Shown: in pieces, positions 1 to 10,153 of the stretch
Position numbering within the stretch: the first letter of the stretch is position 1
How the letters are laid out: each line of letters starts with the position of its first letter
From: an uncultured Clostridia bacterium
GTDB lineage: Bacteria; Bacillota; Clostridia; UBA1381
NCBI GenBank assembly: GCA_947626075.1
Contig: CANQQW010000004.1
Span: 1 to 52,552 of the forward strand
Direction of reading: 5' to 3'
Length of the DNA stretch: 52,552 nucleotides
The notes under the pieces: model-generated
The model's database searches: none
Seen by the model: the letters and a program-made list of their open reading frames with translations, nothing else
What the model was told of the DNA's origin: nothing
Program-made: the position numbers and the translations under genes

Positions 1-1614
1 GCCCATAGAAGCACTTTGGTCTATAAGTACCGATATAGCCATGTCCGGGACATCCTGAGGCAGCTTTTTCTTTGAGAAATACTTTGAGTCTATCCTATAC
101 GCATCTCTCGCTTCAAGCTTACTGCCAAACGTTCTGTGCCGTATTACGTCACCCTCACGAAGCTCCTTCAGTATACTAAGCATCTTACGCTGTAAGGATT
201 TGGATATTACCTTCAAATCCTGCATCTGTCGGTTGTATAGGTCAATATCCTGCTGAGTAACGGTTAATATCCTATGCGTATTAACCTGCTTACCTTTGTG
301 CGGGGACGTCATATTAACAGCATTGACAATAACGTTTATGTCCTGTTCCATAGCCTGTTCAAGCTTATCCTCTGCCCTCTTATCGGCTTCTTCTTTCTTT
401 ATTTGCGATATGATACCGTTCATAATCTTTTCCGCTTCCTCTTTGCTCATAGCCTTTGTATCGGCTTGGGCGTTGGGAACGGGTTTCGCCGTAGACAATC
501 CGGTAGGGCTTTGTGATGCGTCAGGTACTGATTTTTTAGCTGCTTTTGATATAGCGTTTAAAACACTCTCTACCTTTTCCTTATCACTTTTACCGCCGCT
601 GTTACCGCTACTGCCCTGAGAGCCTGTGCCTGTGCCGGTATCGGATGCGTCAGATGTGCTATCCGACCGATCGCCTTGAGAACCGTTGTCGTTACTGTCT
701 TGGTTACCGTTACTATTGCTGTCAGAACCGTTGTTCGGTTGCTCGTCTGAGAGCATATCTCTGATATACGACCACAGAACTGTAATACACGCGTTAATCG
801 CTGTGTACTTCTCCTCGATACTGTCGGTTGTACTGCCGCGCATTATATCGGGGGCAAGACTGTTCAGCTTCTGTATAAACTCGTTATTCTCCGCTTTAAC
901 GTCGTCCTCTATGACTACCTCGCCATACCTTGCAAAGCTTAATATGAGCGATAACATGACCTCGACCGCAGCTTCCGGTGTTGGGGCTTCTGCGTAGTCC
1001 TTTGTCATTGTTTCGACCGAATCGGACAATGACCGCAATGCTTCAGCTGAGAGAGTGATACCTCTCTCAACCAAGCCGTGGAACTCACTGCAAGCCTTTC
1101 CCTCATCGTGTGCGTCGGAAAACGTATTGGACAGCTGATGGTATAGACTTACGAAAATAGGTCTATACGTCGGGTTTTGCATAGCTTCTATGATTTCTTC
1201 AACCGTATCTGTATCAGATGAGTCGAATGTGCCATAGTAGTTACCGTTATCCGTCAAATCGTCCTTTATGCGTTTTTCCGCATCGAAGTCCAAATACAGA
1301 ATATGCGCGCACTCGTGGAACAAAATACCGAGCAGCGCAAGAAACCGATTAGTTTGTGATGTGTATGTGTTAGATACTCGGTTCCCGCTGTTAAGGTATA
1401 TATTGGTTCCTGTTGTGCATGCTATCGGCGTGTTTGGTTGCTCGTTATAGTCAATAGTTAGGCTTGCTTTCTTCTTGATGCGCTTTATAAGCATAGCATC
1501 GACAAATCCCTGTAAGGTTTTATGGAATTGTGGACTCAGGAATATATCTTTATCTTGTATATTCTTTTCTTCATCCAGTGCCATTTTCTTTACCTGTTTT
1601 GTCAGATCAGCCAT
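1..1614 (-). CDS. VWA-like domain protein with HExxH metallopeptidase-like motif (3' part cut by window edge)
   Basis: Not in ORF track because no stop is in the window. Translating from ATG at 1614 (minus) gives MADLTKQVKKMALDEEKN...FHECAHILYLDF (HExxH)...PDMAISVLIDQSASMG (VWA MIDAS DxSxS). Ser/Gly/Asn-rich linker between. Confidence 0.8.
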   Translation of the reverse strand, partial: MADLTKQVKKMALDEEKNIQDKDIFLSPQFHKTLQGFVDAMLIKRIKKKASLTIDYNEQPNTPIACTTGTNIYLNSGNRVSNTYTSQTNRFLALLGILFHECAHILYLDFDAEKRIKDDLTDNGNYYGTFDSSDTDTVEEIIEAMQNPTYRPIFVSLYHQLSNTFSDAHDEGKACSEFHGLVERGITLSAEALRSLSDSVETMTKDYAEAPTPEAAVEVMLSLILSFARYGEVVIEDDVKAENNEFIQKLNSLAPDIMRGSTTDSIEEKYTAINACITVLWSYIRDMLSDEQPNNGSDSNSNGNQDSNDNGSQGDRSDSTSDASDTGTGTGSQGSSGNSGGKSDKEKVESVLNAISKAAKKSVPDASQSPTGLSTAKPVPNAQADTKAMSKEEAEKIMNGIISQIKKEEADKRAEDKLEQAMEQDINVIVNAVNMTSPHKGKQVNTHRILTVTQQDIDLYNRQMQDLKVISKSLQRKMLSILKELREGDVIRHRTFGSKLEARDAYRIDSKYFSKKKLPQDVPDMAISVLIDQSASMG

Positions 1615-1626
1615 TATATTTCCTCC

Positions 1627-3399
1627 TTAAAATGCGGAATGGTTGATAAAGTATGAGTTATACAGTTCGTCCTGCTCGTCTTTGTCCGATGTAGCCTTGG
1701 CAATAATGCACTCGCGCACATTATCGTCAAAGTTAAGCTCACCGTCGTATTTGATACTCTGCACAAGCATTTCCAACTCGTTCACACTTATTGTACCTTC
1801 CGTTATATCGTGTTCTTTCGCGTATTTTGCCAAGTCCGACCAAATATCGTAGCATTTGTTGAGCATTGATGTATCTGTATAACCTGTGTTATACTTGATA
1901 CGCTCCAAAACTCGTTCTTTGGGCAGCTCATATGAGTCGATTATGAACGACATACGGCGTATAACGGACGGATCAATCGTTCTGCACGATTCATAGCCAA
2001 CATTATCCGTATATATCACCACCGCATCGGGATGCCTTTTCGCGTATGTACCGTTTATTAACGGAATAACAGCACCGGGGCGGTCATACTCATTAAGTCC
2101 GACCAGTACGCCGCTGTCCTTGATACGCGAACATTCCTGTATCTCTACAATATACCCGCGCGTAATGCCTTTAACGAAATTCGACTCAACATGCTTAAAT
2201 CTCGGCGTTGCACTGTTTTGCTTCGCTATCGCTTCGCCGTATGCTTTTAAGCACATATCCTGCGTTGCGTTGCTATCCTCAACACCTGTGATTGTCAGGT
2301 ATGCCCCAACAGGGTCATACTTGATCGTTTCAAAATCAGGCAGTTGGGACATATCCGCACTGCTCGTATCGGGAACAAAATCACTTAAGAAGTTTTGTGT
2401 CTCCATGTTTGTGTGGCAAGTCATTCTCAAAAGCGGCATATCAAGCATAGCCGCGATAGCTTCCACACCCGTTGATTTACCGTATGCCGTAACACCGCGC
2501 CACATGAAATTAACCATAGGACGTATGTCGTCTTTACTGTCTACATACCTACGGGCAATACGCATAGCTTCGGGCGGGACAGGGAAGTTATCGTCAAAGC
2601 TTGGAATAAGCTTGCGCTCCTCATCCGTCCAATCATGCTTGTTACTAAACGCGGCAAACTCTTTCTTTGCTTCTTTCATCGTAAGATTTTTAGACTTGCT
2701 CTTTATCTTACCCGAATTACCGCAAAGAATATCGGGTGTGCCGGCTATAACAGTACCGTTATATGCGCCGCTTTCAACCGTTTTTTTCGTTACCAAACTG
2801 AGATTACCGTCCGCTGCGATATTGACGTTCAAGAGGTCCGGATCGTAATTTACTGATTGGTATATATAATCGTTTAACCAAAACAATTTATTTGCTTGGT
2901 CATCGGTTAAGCCCGTGACATCATACCTACCTTCATTAAGCATAGATCGTACTTCGCCCGAACATGCATGACCTAACAATGCAAGACAGATAGTAGATAC
3001 ATCAACATCTGTATTGGGCGAGCCGAGAGTATCAAACGGCTCATATCTGCCTGTGGCGGATATTTTTGCCGCACGCAATTCACCGTTAGAGTTATATACA
3101 CATACCTCATGTGTGCCGTCCGCGAGTTTACGTTCAGCCGCACATGTGGTGGACGATACATTTACCACTGCATAATCACCGTATAAATACCCGTCTATCT
3201 CGCCCGCATAGCCGCGTATATTTAATATTGCACGGGTTATATCTCGGTTCATGCGTGAATATCCTTTGGTGTTAAAAGATGGAGATATGCCTTTTAAATC
3301 GGTGTTTTTGTTTTTCATACTTGCAAACGGTTCGGGTAATTTATCCAGCTGCCATGCTGCATTGTTGCGGAACAGCTTATTTGTTGTACTTGCCGGCAT
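1627..3399 (-). CDS. MoxR/CbbQ-like AAA+ ATPase, partner of the VWA protein
   Basis: MWRGVTAYGKSTGVEAIAAMLDMPLLRMTCHTNMETQNFLSDFVPD (Walker A region) and later IRRMSFIIDSYELP; adjacent to VWA gene. Confidence 0.75.
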   Translation of the reverse strand: MPASTTNKLFRNNAAWQLDKLPEPFASMKNKNTDLKGISPSFNTKGYSRMNRDITRAILNIRGYAGEIDGYLYGDYAVVNVSSTTCAAERKLADGTHEVCVYNSNGELRAAKISATGRYEPFDTLGSPNTDVDVSTICLALLGHACSGEVRSMLNEGRYDVTGLTDDQANKLFWLNDYIYQSVNYDPDLLNVNIAADGNLSLVTKKTVESGAYNGTVIAGTPDILCGNSGKIKSKSKNLTMKEAKKEFAAFSNKHDWTDEERKLIPSFDDNFPVPPEAMRIARRYVDSKDDIRPMVNFMWRGVTAYGKSTGVEAIAAMLDMPLLRMTCHTNMETQNFLSDFVPDTSSADMSQLPDFETIKYDPVGAYLTITGVEDSNATQDMCLKAYGEAIAKQNSATPRFKHVESNFVKGITRGYIVEIQECSRIKDSGVLVGLNEYDRPGAVIPLINGTYAKRHPDAVVIYTDNVGYESCRTIDPSVIRRMSFIIDSYELPKERVLERIKYNTGYTDTSMLNKCYDIWSDLAKYAKEHDITEGTISVNELEMLVQSIKYDGELNFDDNVRECIIAKATSDKDEQDELYNSYFINHSAF

Positions 3400-3510
3400 A
3401 TTACGCCACCTCCTTTAAACTATTTACGTTCTTATTTATCTTTATCATCATACTTTCCTCCTAAAAATATATATAAGGGGGCAGAAAATCTGCTCCCTTA
3501 TACTGATTGA

Positions 3511-3708
3511 TTAACAATAAACGCCTGACATGATATAGTCATATGCGCCGCGTGATGTCATTCCGTCATTGACTAAATATGATACCGCGTTATCGAATGA
3601 GTCGAACTTAAGCCCGTCTATGACGATTCTCTTGTTCATATGCGACTCAATTGATACCTCTGTAGCCACTGCGGATGAACAACAATAACTTTTCTTTGAT
3701 AGTGTCAT
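3511..3708 (-). CDS. small hypothetical protein (65 aa)
   Basis: ORF in operon direction with cctcc (RBS) at its upstream side. Confidence 0.5.
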   Translation of the reverse strand: MTLSKKSYCCSSAVATEVSIESHMNKRIVIDGLKFDSFDNAVSYLVNDGMTSRGAYDYIMSGVYC

Positions 3709-3726
3709 AATCTATTCCTCCTTACA

Positions 3727-4323
3727 TTATCTGTATTGTTCTACGGTAAATACCCAGACGGGGCAGCTTGTCGGTGAGTCCTCGCTTTCAAGGAACCAAC
3801 CTACGCAGCTTCTGCCGTTGTCATCATGTCCTGCTCTCCACCGCACAAAACAATCAACGCAGTTAAGGTTATCTTCGTCCACACCAAGACTACATGCTGC
3901 ATGATGTTTTATTCTGTCACTACTGAAGATTCTTTCTTTTGAGTAGACAGCGGAAAGACTCCCATTTTCATTGGTAAAAATGCCACCGGTGAACTTGCTA
4001 AAATCTCTTGTTATGTGGACAGAATAGGTGTTACCTATCTTATCTGTCACTCGATGCACGCCAAAATAGCCTCCACCGTTTATGATTTGTTGCACTTCTA
4101 CACCGTGGTCGTACATTGTGACATCAACCCACGGCTCTACTTCTTTGCCGTTTACAATGTTCTTGCCGTAACAGGCAATCTCAATTTCGATACCGCCCCC
4201 GAATTTAACTGTGCGCTCGTATGTAAAACCTTCAGTACCGTTCTCACCGAGTAACGCCGCTTTTATCATGTTGGCGGTCTTTCTCGGCTCTACCTTACAC
4301 GTTTTATGGTATACTTTTTCCAT
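3727..4323 (-). CDS. hypothetical protein
   Basis: 198-aa ORF, ggaggaattt RBS upstream, preceded by leader module A. Confidence 0.7.
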   Translation of the reverse strand: MEKVYHKTCKVEPRKTANMIKAALLGENGTEGFTYERTVKFGGGIEIEIACYGKNIVNGKEVEPWVDVTMYDHGVEVQQIINGGGYFGVHRVTDKIGNTYSVHITRDFSKFTGGIFTNENGSLSAVYSKERIFSSDRIKHHAACSLGVDEDNLNCVDCFVRWRAGHDDNGRSCVGWFLESEDSPTSCPVWVFTVEQYR

Positions 4324-4463
4324 TTTAAATTCCTCCTTAATAAAAACCGTTTAATGTATATTTAAAGCCGTATCGTTTGACGGCGAGCAATGAATATTGT
4401 TATATAAATAAAAAGGCAGAAAATTATCCGTCAATAATTTTCTGTCTTGTAACTTGGTAAATA

Positions 4464-4554
4464 AAAAAAGAGGAAAAGCGTACACTTTTCCTCTTTTTAG
4501 ATAAAATCTTCATATATCTTAGTTTAATTATACCATACTCATACTCCTTGTCAA
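4464..4554 (-). promoter_or_regulatory. Leader module A: TTGACA-16-TATAAT promoter followed by intrinsic-terminator hairpin
   Basis: Minus strand: -35 TTGACA (4554-4549), 16-bp spacer, -10 TATAAT (4532-4527) with TGG extension, then hairpin AAAAAGAGGAAAAG-TGTACG-CTTTTCCTCTTTTT (4498-4464). Confidence 0.8.
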
Positions 4555-4571
4555 GCGATTTTTTTTGAGAT

Positions 4572-6119
4572 TTATACACCGTCCAATTTCAGTGTTGAGC
4601 ATTCGGCACCGGTGTATGGCTGTAAGCTGAGGTCGGTACCCGTCCAAACAAAGAACTTTGCGCTCATGCCCTGCATATACGGCATATGTACCAGTAATAC
4701 ACGCGGTTCACGCACATAGAAATACTTGGCGGTCGTTACGCTGTATAGCCGTCCGTCAGGTTCATATATGGCTAATATGCCCAACGTGTTAAAGTTATCG
4801 GTACCGGTCTTGTTTGTTATGGTACAGGTAACCGTTTCGGTAATCGGATCGTATACCAAATCGCTTGTCAGTTCATTATCCCTGATTAGCTCAGGACCGT
4901 TCATGTACTCGTATATCGCCTTGAAATCAACCATACCATAACCTGTGTCATAGTCATAACCTTCCAAATCTATATCTCGCGACGTTTCTTTCAGTATCTG
5001 TTTAAAGTCATCGGTCGATATATCGGGATTGATTTGTTTAGCTCCTCCCGCCGCCGCTGCTACCATTGGTGCAGCAAACGATGTGCCGCTGTCCGTGGTA
5101 AAACTGCTTATGCCGGTGTCACGGTCGTATTTAGCTATAATCATGTTTTTGCCCGGCGCGGATACCCATACGGTTTTGTTTGCGGACGAAAAATCGCACT
5201 TGGCAAACGTATAGCTTCGTGGCTCGACCGCACCTACAGCTATTACATTACGGCAATTGGCGGGATAGACTATTTCGTTATCCCCTTTACCGTCATTCCC
5301 TGCCGCTGCTATGACTATCGTTCCGTCTTCCGTCAGTATGTCTATATACTTATTCATAGTTTCAATGACGGAATCGGGTATATCGGTAGCACCCGAACTG
5401 ATATTTAATACGTCCAAATCCTCAAAAGCGGCATATTTTAGCCCGAACAGCAAGGAACTGACCGTCATAATTCGCGTTTCGGTATTGTATAGGTTCATTG
5501 GGACTATGGTACACTTATCCAGCACGCCCGTCATGCCTACACGGTTATCCTTCTCAGCCGCTATTACACTTGTCACCTTCGTTCCATGCCCGTTATAGTC
5601 GTTTGTCTTGTCACGAATTTCGTCCAAACCGTATAGATACGATATGGCATTGAACCCGTTATCGATATTTTGATGAACAAAATCAACCTGTTCTCTGTTG
5701 ATTCCGGTATCTAAGATACCTACACGAACACCTTCACCGTTAATACCGTGCTTGATATATGTATCAACATGGCACGCGTCGAACTGCCATTCTTGCGGGT
5801 AAAACTCGTCGTTCGGCAAACAATATGTACTGTACGTTTCTAACGGCTTATCCTCGACTATATATTCAACTTCTTTATCCTGTGTTATGTTCTGTATCTC
5901 CTCTTTGTCTTTAGCCCAGTACAAACCGTCGTCTATGCTCTTTATATCAGTACCCATGAGCTGAACATTATCATCCTTTAGCTTGAATATATACCCGTAT
6001 TCAGATGTTTCGTCCGTTACGTCATCGGCTAAAACAGGTGTGCTAAATATGCATACTGTCGCTAAAGCTATAACGCTTATGCACGCCGTTACCGTTTTCT
6101 TCAAATCCATGGTTTTCAC
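4572..6119 (-). CDS. secreted subtilisin-like serine protease (S8)
   Basis: Signal peptide; GVRVGILDTG (Asp), NGHGTKV (His), SGTSFAAP (Ser). Confidence 0.92.
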   Translation of the reverse strand: MKTMDLKKTVTACISVIALATVCIFSTPVLADDVTDETSEYGYIFKLKDDNVQLMGTDIKSIDDGLYWAKDKEEIQNITQDKEVEYIVEDKPLETYSTYCLPNDEFYPQEWQFDACHVDTYIKHGINGEGVRVGILDTGINREQVDFVHQNIDNGFNAISYLYGLDEIRDKTNDYNGHGTKVTSVIAAEKDNRVGMTGVLDKCTIVPMNLYNTETRIMTVSSLLFGLKYAAFEDLDVLNISSGATDIPDSVIETMNKYIDILTEDGTIVIAAAGNDGKGDNEIVYPANCRNVIAVGAVEPRSYTFAKCDFSSANKTVWVSAPGKNMIIAKYDRDTGISSFTTDSGTSFAAPMVAAAAGGAKQINPDISTDDFKQILKETSRDIDLEGYDYDTGYGMVDFKAIYEYMNGPELIRDNELTSDLVYDPITETVTCTITNKTGTDNFNTLGILAIYEPDGRLYSVTTAKYFYVREPRVLLVHMPYMQGMSAKFFVWTGTDLSLQPYTGAECSTLKLDGV

Positions 6120-7024
6120 TCCTTATTTATTGCTATACTGCTGCCGTCAGATACCATTTCTATATCACCCTCAATGTCTGTCCTTAGTACCTGTGCGCCT
6201 GCGTCTGTAAGACGGCTCACAGTGTGCGGGTCAGGGTGTCCGTATGAATTATCCTTACCGCACGATATAACGGCATATTGGGGCATTACTTCGCGTAAAA
6301 ACGGGTATGTGGTAGATGAAGCGGAACCGTGATGTCCTACCTTGAGTACGTCTGCTTTGAGGTTATAGCCCTCATTTAAAATATCCTGTTCTGACTCACG
6401 TTCAGCGTCACCCATGAACAGGAAGCTTGTGCTTCCATAGTCGATTCGCAGCACTATCGACGTGTTGTTTATATCGTCATACTGTTCATGTACTGGTCCC
6501 AAGAACGTTACTGTACCGTTCCCGAACGGGATATGCATGTCCGCTACCGGATGTGTCAGCTCAAGTCCTTGTTCACTGACTTTCTCTACGAAGTTAGTGT
6601 ATGCCTTAGTGTCCGCACCGGTAATGGGAGCGTACACAGTGTCTACGCTTGCGACGGACAAAGCTCCCGATAACCCGCCTACATGGTCCTCATGTGCATG
6701 GGTGCACACAACATAATCAAGACGGTCTATATCATTCTTTTTCAGAACCGACGCTATTATGTCGCTGTCCGCCACATTCCCGCCATCTATGAGCATAGAC
6801 TGTCCGTCTGCGGTTATGAGCGTGCTGTCTGCCTGTCCTACATCAATAAACTTGACCGTCATACTTGAACCGACAGGGACACTTAAATCAGTAGGGGCAG
6901 CTGACGGTACAACTGTTGCTTTCGGTCCGTATACGTTCACCGATATTTTGGTGTTCATACATATCCCAATCAGAACTATCGCTATAATAGCACCTATCAT
7001 AATGTTTTTTGTTCTTTTTTTCAT
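6116..7024 (-). CDS. ComEC/Rec2-type metallo-beta-lactamase-fold hydrolase, membrane anchored
   Basis: VKFIDVGQADSTLI..MLIDGG...THAHEDHVGG...FMGDAE...KVGHHGS; stop/start overlap ATGA with the S8 gene. Confidence 0.9.
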   Translation of the reverse strand: MKKRTKNIMIGAIIAIVLIGICMNTKISVNVYGPKATVVPSAAPTDLSVPVGSSMTVKFIDVGQADSTLITADGQSMLIDGGNVADSDIIASVLKKNDIDRLDYVVCTHAHEDHVGGLSGALSVASVDTVYAPITGADTKAYTNFVEKVSEQGLELTHPVADMHIPFGNGTVTFLGPVHEQYDDINNTSIVLRIDYGSTSFLFMGDAERESEQDILNEGYNLKADVLKVGHHGSASSTTYPFLREVMPQYAVISCGKDNSYGHPDPHTVSRLTDAGAQVLRTDIEGDIEMVSDGSSIAINKE

Positions 7025-7194
7025 ACTATCATTCCTTCCTTGTAATATGTAAATCTAATATATATGTTGCCGAAGTCACAGCAATATATCCGTATGCATG
7101 AAAAATGACCGAGGTAATGTAAAAAGCCGGTCTGCAAGATGCCCCTGCCGTTCTGAATGGAACAGTAAGGACATCTTGCATTGTTGTTTAATGA

Positions 7195-7434
7195 TTATGC
7201 CTCGGTCTTTTCCTCTGTTGTGTTTCCCTTTACGGACGATACGGAAAACATACAGCCTGCTGCAAGATAGACTATTACGGTGGGTAAGAACGTTACAAAC
7301 GCGCCGATAATGATTAACATTACACGCAGAATAGCCGCATTGATGCCGGTCTTTTCCTCAACCCTCTTACATACCCCGAATACTATCTTGTCTTTTGTCA
7401 AGAAACTCTTGACCTTTTCCATAGCTTTCATCAT
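7195..7434 (-). CDS. PspC domain protein
   Basis: DKIVFGVCKRVEEKTGINAAILRVMLIII..YLAAGCMF. Confidence 0.8.
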   Translation of the reverse strand: MMKAMEKVKSFLTKDKIVFGVCKRVEEKTGINAAILRVMLIIIGAFVTFLPTVIVYLAAGCMFSVSSVKGNTTEEKTEA

Positions 7435-7532
7435 CTGCTATCTCCTCCTTCAAAAAAACATAAAATTGATTTTTATATATACAAAAATGACAGAACGGTT
7501 ATCCTGTCATCATTGCTAACTTGGTAAATAAA

Positions 7533-7621
7533 AAAAGAGGAAAAGTATACACTTTTCCTCTTCTTAGATAAAATCTTCATATCTCTTGATTTAATTATAC
7601 CATGCTCATACTCCTTGTCAA
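7533..7621 (-). promoter_or_regulatory. Leader module B: TTGACA-16-TATAAT promoter + terminator hairpin
   Basis: -35 7621-7616, -10 7599-7594; hairpin GAGGAAAAGTGTATACTTTTCCTC; almost identical to module A. Confidence 0.8.
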
Positions 7622-7630
7622 GCGATTTTT

Positions 7631-7855
7631 TTAGAATTCAATGTCTTCAATATCCTCGTAGCTTATGCCGATAGTGTCGTCCAGCAGAAAATGAAGAATT
7701 TCATACGGATCGCCCTGCATATTGGCATACTCCACGATATTGACAATGATTCTGTATGTTTCGGGTGTAATGTCAAAGTTTTCCTTAACATTCTTCAAAA
7801 ATTCGCGCATAGTCATAATAATATTTTCTCCTTTCGTACAAGCTTTTACGCCCAT
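7631..7855 (-). CDS. small hypothetical protein
   Basis: 74-aa ORF; likely internal start at MTMREFLKN. Confidence 0.5.
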   Translation of the reverse strand: MGVKACTKGENIIMTMREFLKNVKENFDITPETYRIIVNIVEYANMQGDPYEILHFLLDDTIGISYEDIEDIEF

Positions 7856-8502
7856 AATTCCTCAACATACCGCCAGCTTTGCGGCGGTCGTTGTATAATC
7901 ATGTTAGTTAAATACCGTCCATGCGTTTTGCAATAATCGCAAAAGCATCCGGGAACAGGATCGCACGGCGGGCAAAACTCGCTTAAGCGTATCGGCGTGT
8001 CGTAGATTTTCAGTTCTGATATATGCCAGCCGTAGAATGTGTGATACCCAAAATCTTTGCCGCATACATATTTACCAATATCATCAAACGATAAGCAGCT
8101 ATCATCTAACAGATAGCACTTATCCAGTTCGTCCTTTGACATTTCGTTGCTTGCAACAAGGGCTTCCACTTCTCTCTCTAAGTCGCCGTCATAGTAAATT
8201 CCCCTGATGTCTTGGTAAGTGTCTTCGGCGTATCCACCGTGCCATTCTATTTCATACTCTGAAATTTTGTCACATATGAACTCGCCTATGACTTTGCCAC
8301 TTTTGTCAGACCAATTTTTCAGGATCCATTCAGATGTACCGTATTGTTTAAAAAACTCCCTATTTCCCGAAAGTGTACAGTATATATAACATTTGAACGG
8401 TGTATCTATTTTCGGGCGCGATTTTCTAACTTCAACGGTCTTTTGCCCGTCCATTATCAGCTTGCACCATTTCGGCGCAATGCTTATTAAAACATCTTTC
8501 AT
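7846..8502 (-). CDS. ASCH-domain protein
   Basis: MKDVLISIAPKWCKLIMDGQKTVEVRKSRPKI; start chosen at 8502 because it gives an ATGA overlap with the upstream gene. Confidence 0.75.
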   Translation of the reverse strand: MKDVLISIAPKWCKLIMDGQKTVEVRKSRPKIDTPFKCYIYCTLSGNREFFKQYGTSEWILKNWSDKSGKVIGEFICDKISEYEIEWHGGYAEDTYQDIRGIYYDGDLEREVEALVASNEMSKDELDKCYLLDDSCLSFDDIGKYVCGKDFGYHTFYGWHISELKIYDTPIRLSEFCPPCDPVPGCFCDYCKTHGRYLTNMIIQRPPQSWRYVEELWA

Positions 8503-8885
8503 ATTTCTACCTCGTCTCCTTTCGTATTGCACTCGTAGCACTCATTACAGCTTTGTGGTATTGCAAAGCCAAGACGCTCATATTTTTCTTCCAGCCATTT
8601 TGCAGCCTTTTCACCTTTATACCGACGTATAAGCTCAATGTTGATACCTCGTTCAAATAAATCCTTGTAAAATTCAATTTCGTTGGTCGTTGGATCAGCT
8701 ATTGCGTTGCAAAATAACCTATCAATCTGAGTTCCTATGTTATTATCCTCAGTTTTGAGTAAGACCTTGCCGCTTCGTAAAGGGTCTGCAAAGAAAACAT
8801 TTTTAAAACTATGTCCACTGCACATAATTACGTCTGCTTCAGGATTCATCTGCCGCAAATCTTCAATTAACTTCTTAACTTTCAC
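8499..8885 (-). CDS. hypothetical protein
   Basis: 128-aa ORF tightly packed between ASCH genes. Confidence 0.65.
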   Translation of the reverse strand: MKVKKLIEDLRQMNPEADVIMCSGHSFKNVFFADPLRSGKVLLKTEDNNIGTQIDRLFCNAIADPTTNEIEFYKDLFERGINIELIRRYKGEKAAKWLEEKYERLGFAIPQSCNECYECNTKGDEVEI

Positions 8886-9541
8886 CTTTCTACCCCCATT
8901 CGTTCAAATTCAATTACCCATACCCACGGATTGGCGTCCCAACCACAGAGGGGTAGGTCAGTAGACTTGATTGTATCATTCCACAATTCAGAAAACACCT
9001 TTACATAGGCTACTCGTGCAAGACTTTCATGGTGCTTTTCGCTCATAGCCTTATAATCGTCCCAAATACCCTCGGCTTTACAGCCTTCATAATCAATATC
9101 CTGCAACCGTTCCATGCGGACAGAGGTTATTTTTAAGAATATCCGTGCCGCTTCTTTCGGCATATGAATAGATGGATGCCACCTTAACGGCAATCCAACG
9201 CCTTCACCTTTACCCTGATCAACATCTGCTTTATATAAATAACGTTTAGGCTGCACAAATACAGGGCTCCATGTCTCGCGTACATACAGTACCTGACCTT
9301 CTGCATACGGCTTATGGTTTTCGTAAAAATCTTTAGCTGTAGGCATTTGAGCATATACACCGCTATTCACGAAACCGGAGCGCTTATCAAATGCGTATTC
9401 CATATATTCATCGCATTTCTCCCGCAGTTGCTTTGACGGTAATCGGCGTGTAACTGTTTTCTGACCGTACAATATCGCCTGTACCATGTCAGTGTTGAAC
9501 AGTATCGGCTTCGCATGGAGTAGTAAATCATCTCTTTTCAT
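8882..9541 (-). CDS. phage-type ASCH-like protein
   Basis: KPILFNTDMVQAILYGQKTVTRRLP...YAEGQVLYVRETWSPV. Confidence 0.75.
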   Translation of the reverse strand: MKRDDLLLHAKPILFNTDMVQAILYGQKTVTRRLPSKQLREKCDEYMEYAFDKRSGFVNSGVYAQMPTAKDFYENHKPYAEGQVLYVRETWSPVFVQPKRYLYKADVDQGKGEGVGLPLRWHPSIHMPKEAARIFLKITSVRMERLQDIDYEGCKAEGIWDDYKAMSEKHHESLARVAYVKVFSELWNDTIKSTDLPLCGWDANPWVWVIEFERMGVER

Positions 9542-9552
9542 GGCTTTCTCCT

Positions 9553-9876
9553 TTATTCAAGTTCGTTTATAACTACCGTACCGGTCTTAAAGTATATGAC
9601 GTGGCGGTTACCCTGTTCATCGTCGTATAAAACGCGTTCTTCAGAGTAGTCCACATCAAATTTACCGGCTTGCCTAAAGAGTTCGTTGCCTACTGCGTCG
9701 TAGACAATGATTTCACGCTGTAAGCCGTTCTTAAAGTCTGATGATATGGTCTTCCCAAAACGGCGTACACTGGCGCAACCTGACATTACGAAGAAGCCGG
9801 CAATAATCGCAGCAATCATTAGCATTATTATAAGTATCTTCTTCTCGTAAGTAAACATTTTTTTCATATTTTTCAC
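9553..9876 (-). CDS. putative small lipoprotein
   Basis: Hydrophobic N-terminus ending FFVMSGCASVRR (lipobox-like). Confidence 0.6.
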   Translation of the reverse strand: MKNMKKMFTYEKKILIIMLMIAAIIAGFFVMSGCASVRRFGKTISSDFKNGLQREIIVYDAVGNELFRQAGKFDVDYSEERVLYDDEQGNRHVIYFKTGTVVINELE

Positions 9877-10133
9877 TCCTTTTCTTTGTATCTCAAATCT
9901 CTATATAGAGTATACTCTTTAAGAGTAATGATGCCTTCTATACCGTTCTGTAGCAAGTTTACAAGGTACGCCCACGCGTCCTCAGGTGACTGGAACGGTT
10001 TCATGACATATCGGTCTTTATGATGATTGAAGTATAGACAGATTGCCCAGCTATCATCATCCCATATACACTCAAAGGCTTCAATACAGTCAAGATTGAG
10101 AATCGTACCTTTGCAGTTAATATATTTTGCCAT
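9873..10133 (-). CDS. hypothetical protein
   Basis: 86-aa ORF overlapping the next gene by 4 nt. Confidence 0.6.
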   Translation of the reverse strand: MAKYINCKGTILNLDCIEAFECIWDDDSWAICLYFNHHKDRYVMKPFQSPEDAWAYLVNLLQNGIEGIITLKEYTLYRDLRYKEKE

Positions 10134-10153
10134 CGTATTTAACTCCTTTCCTT

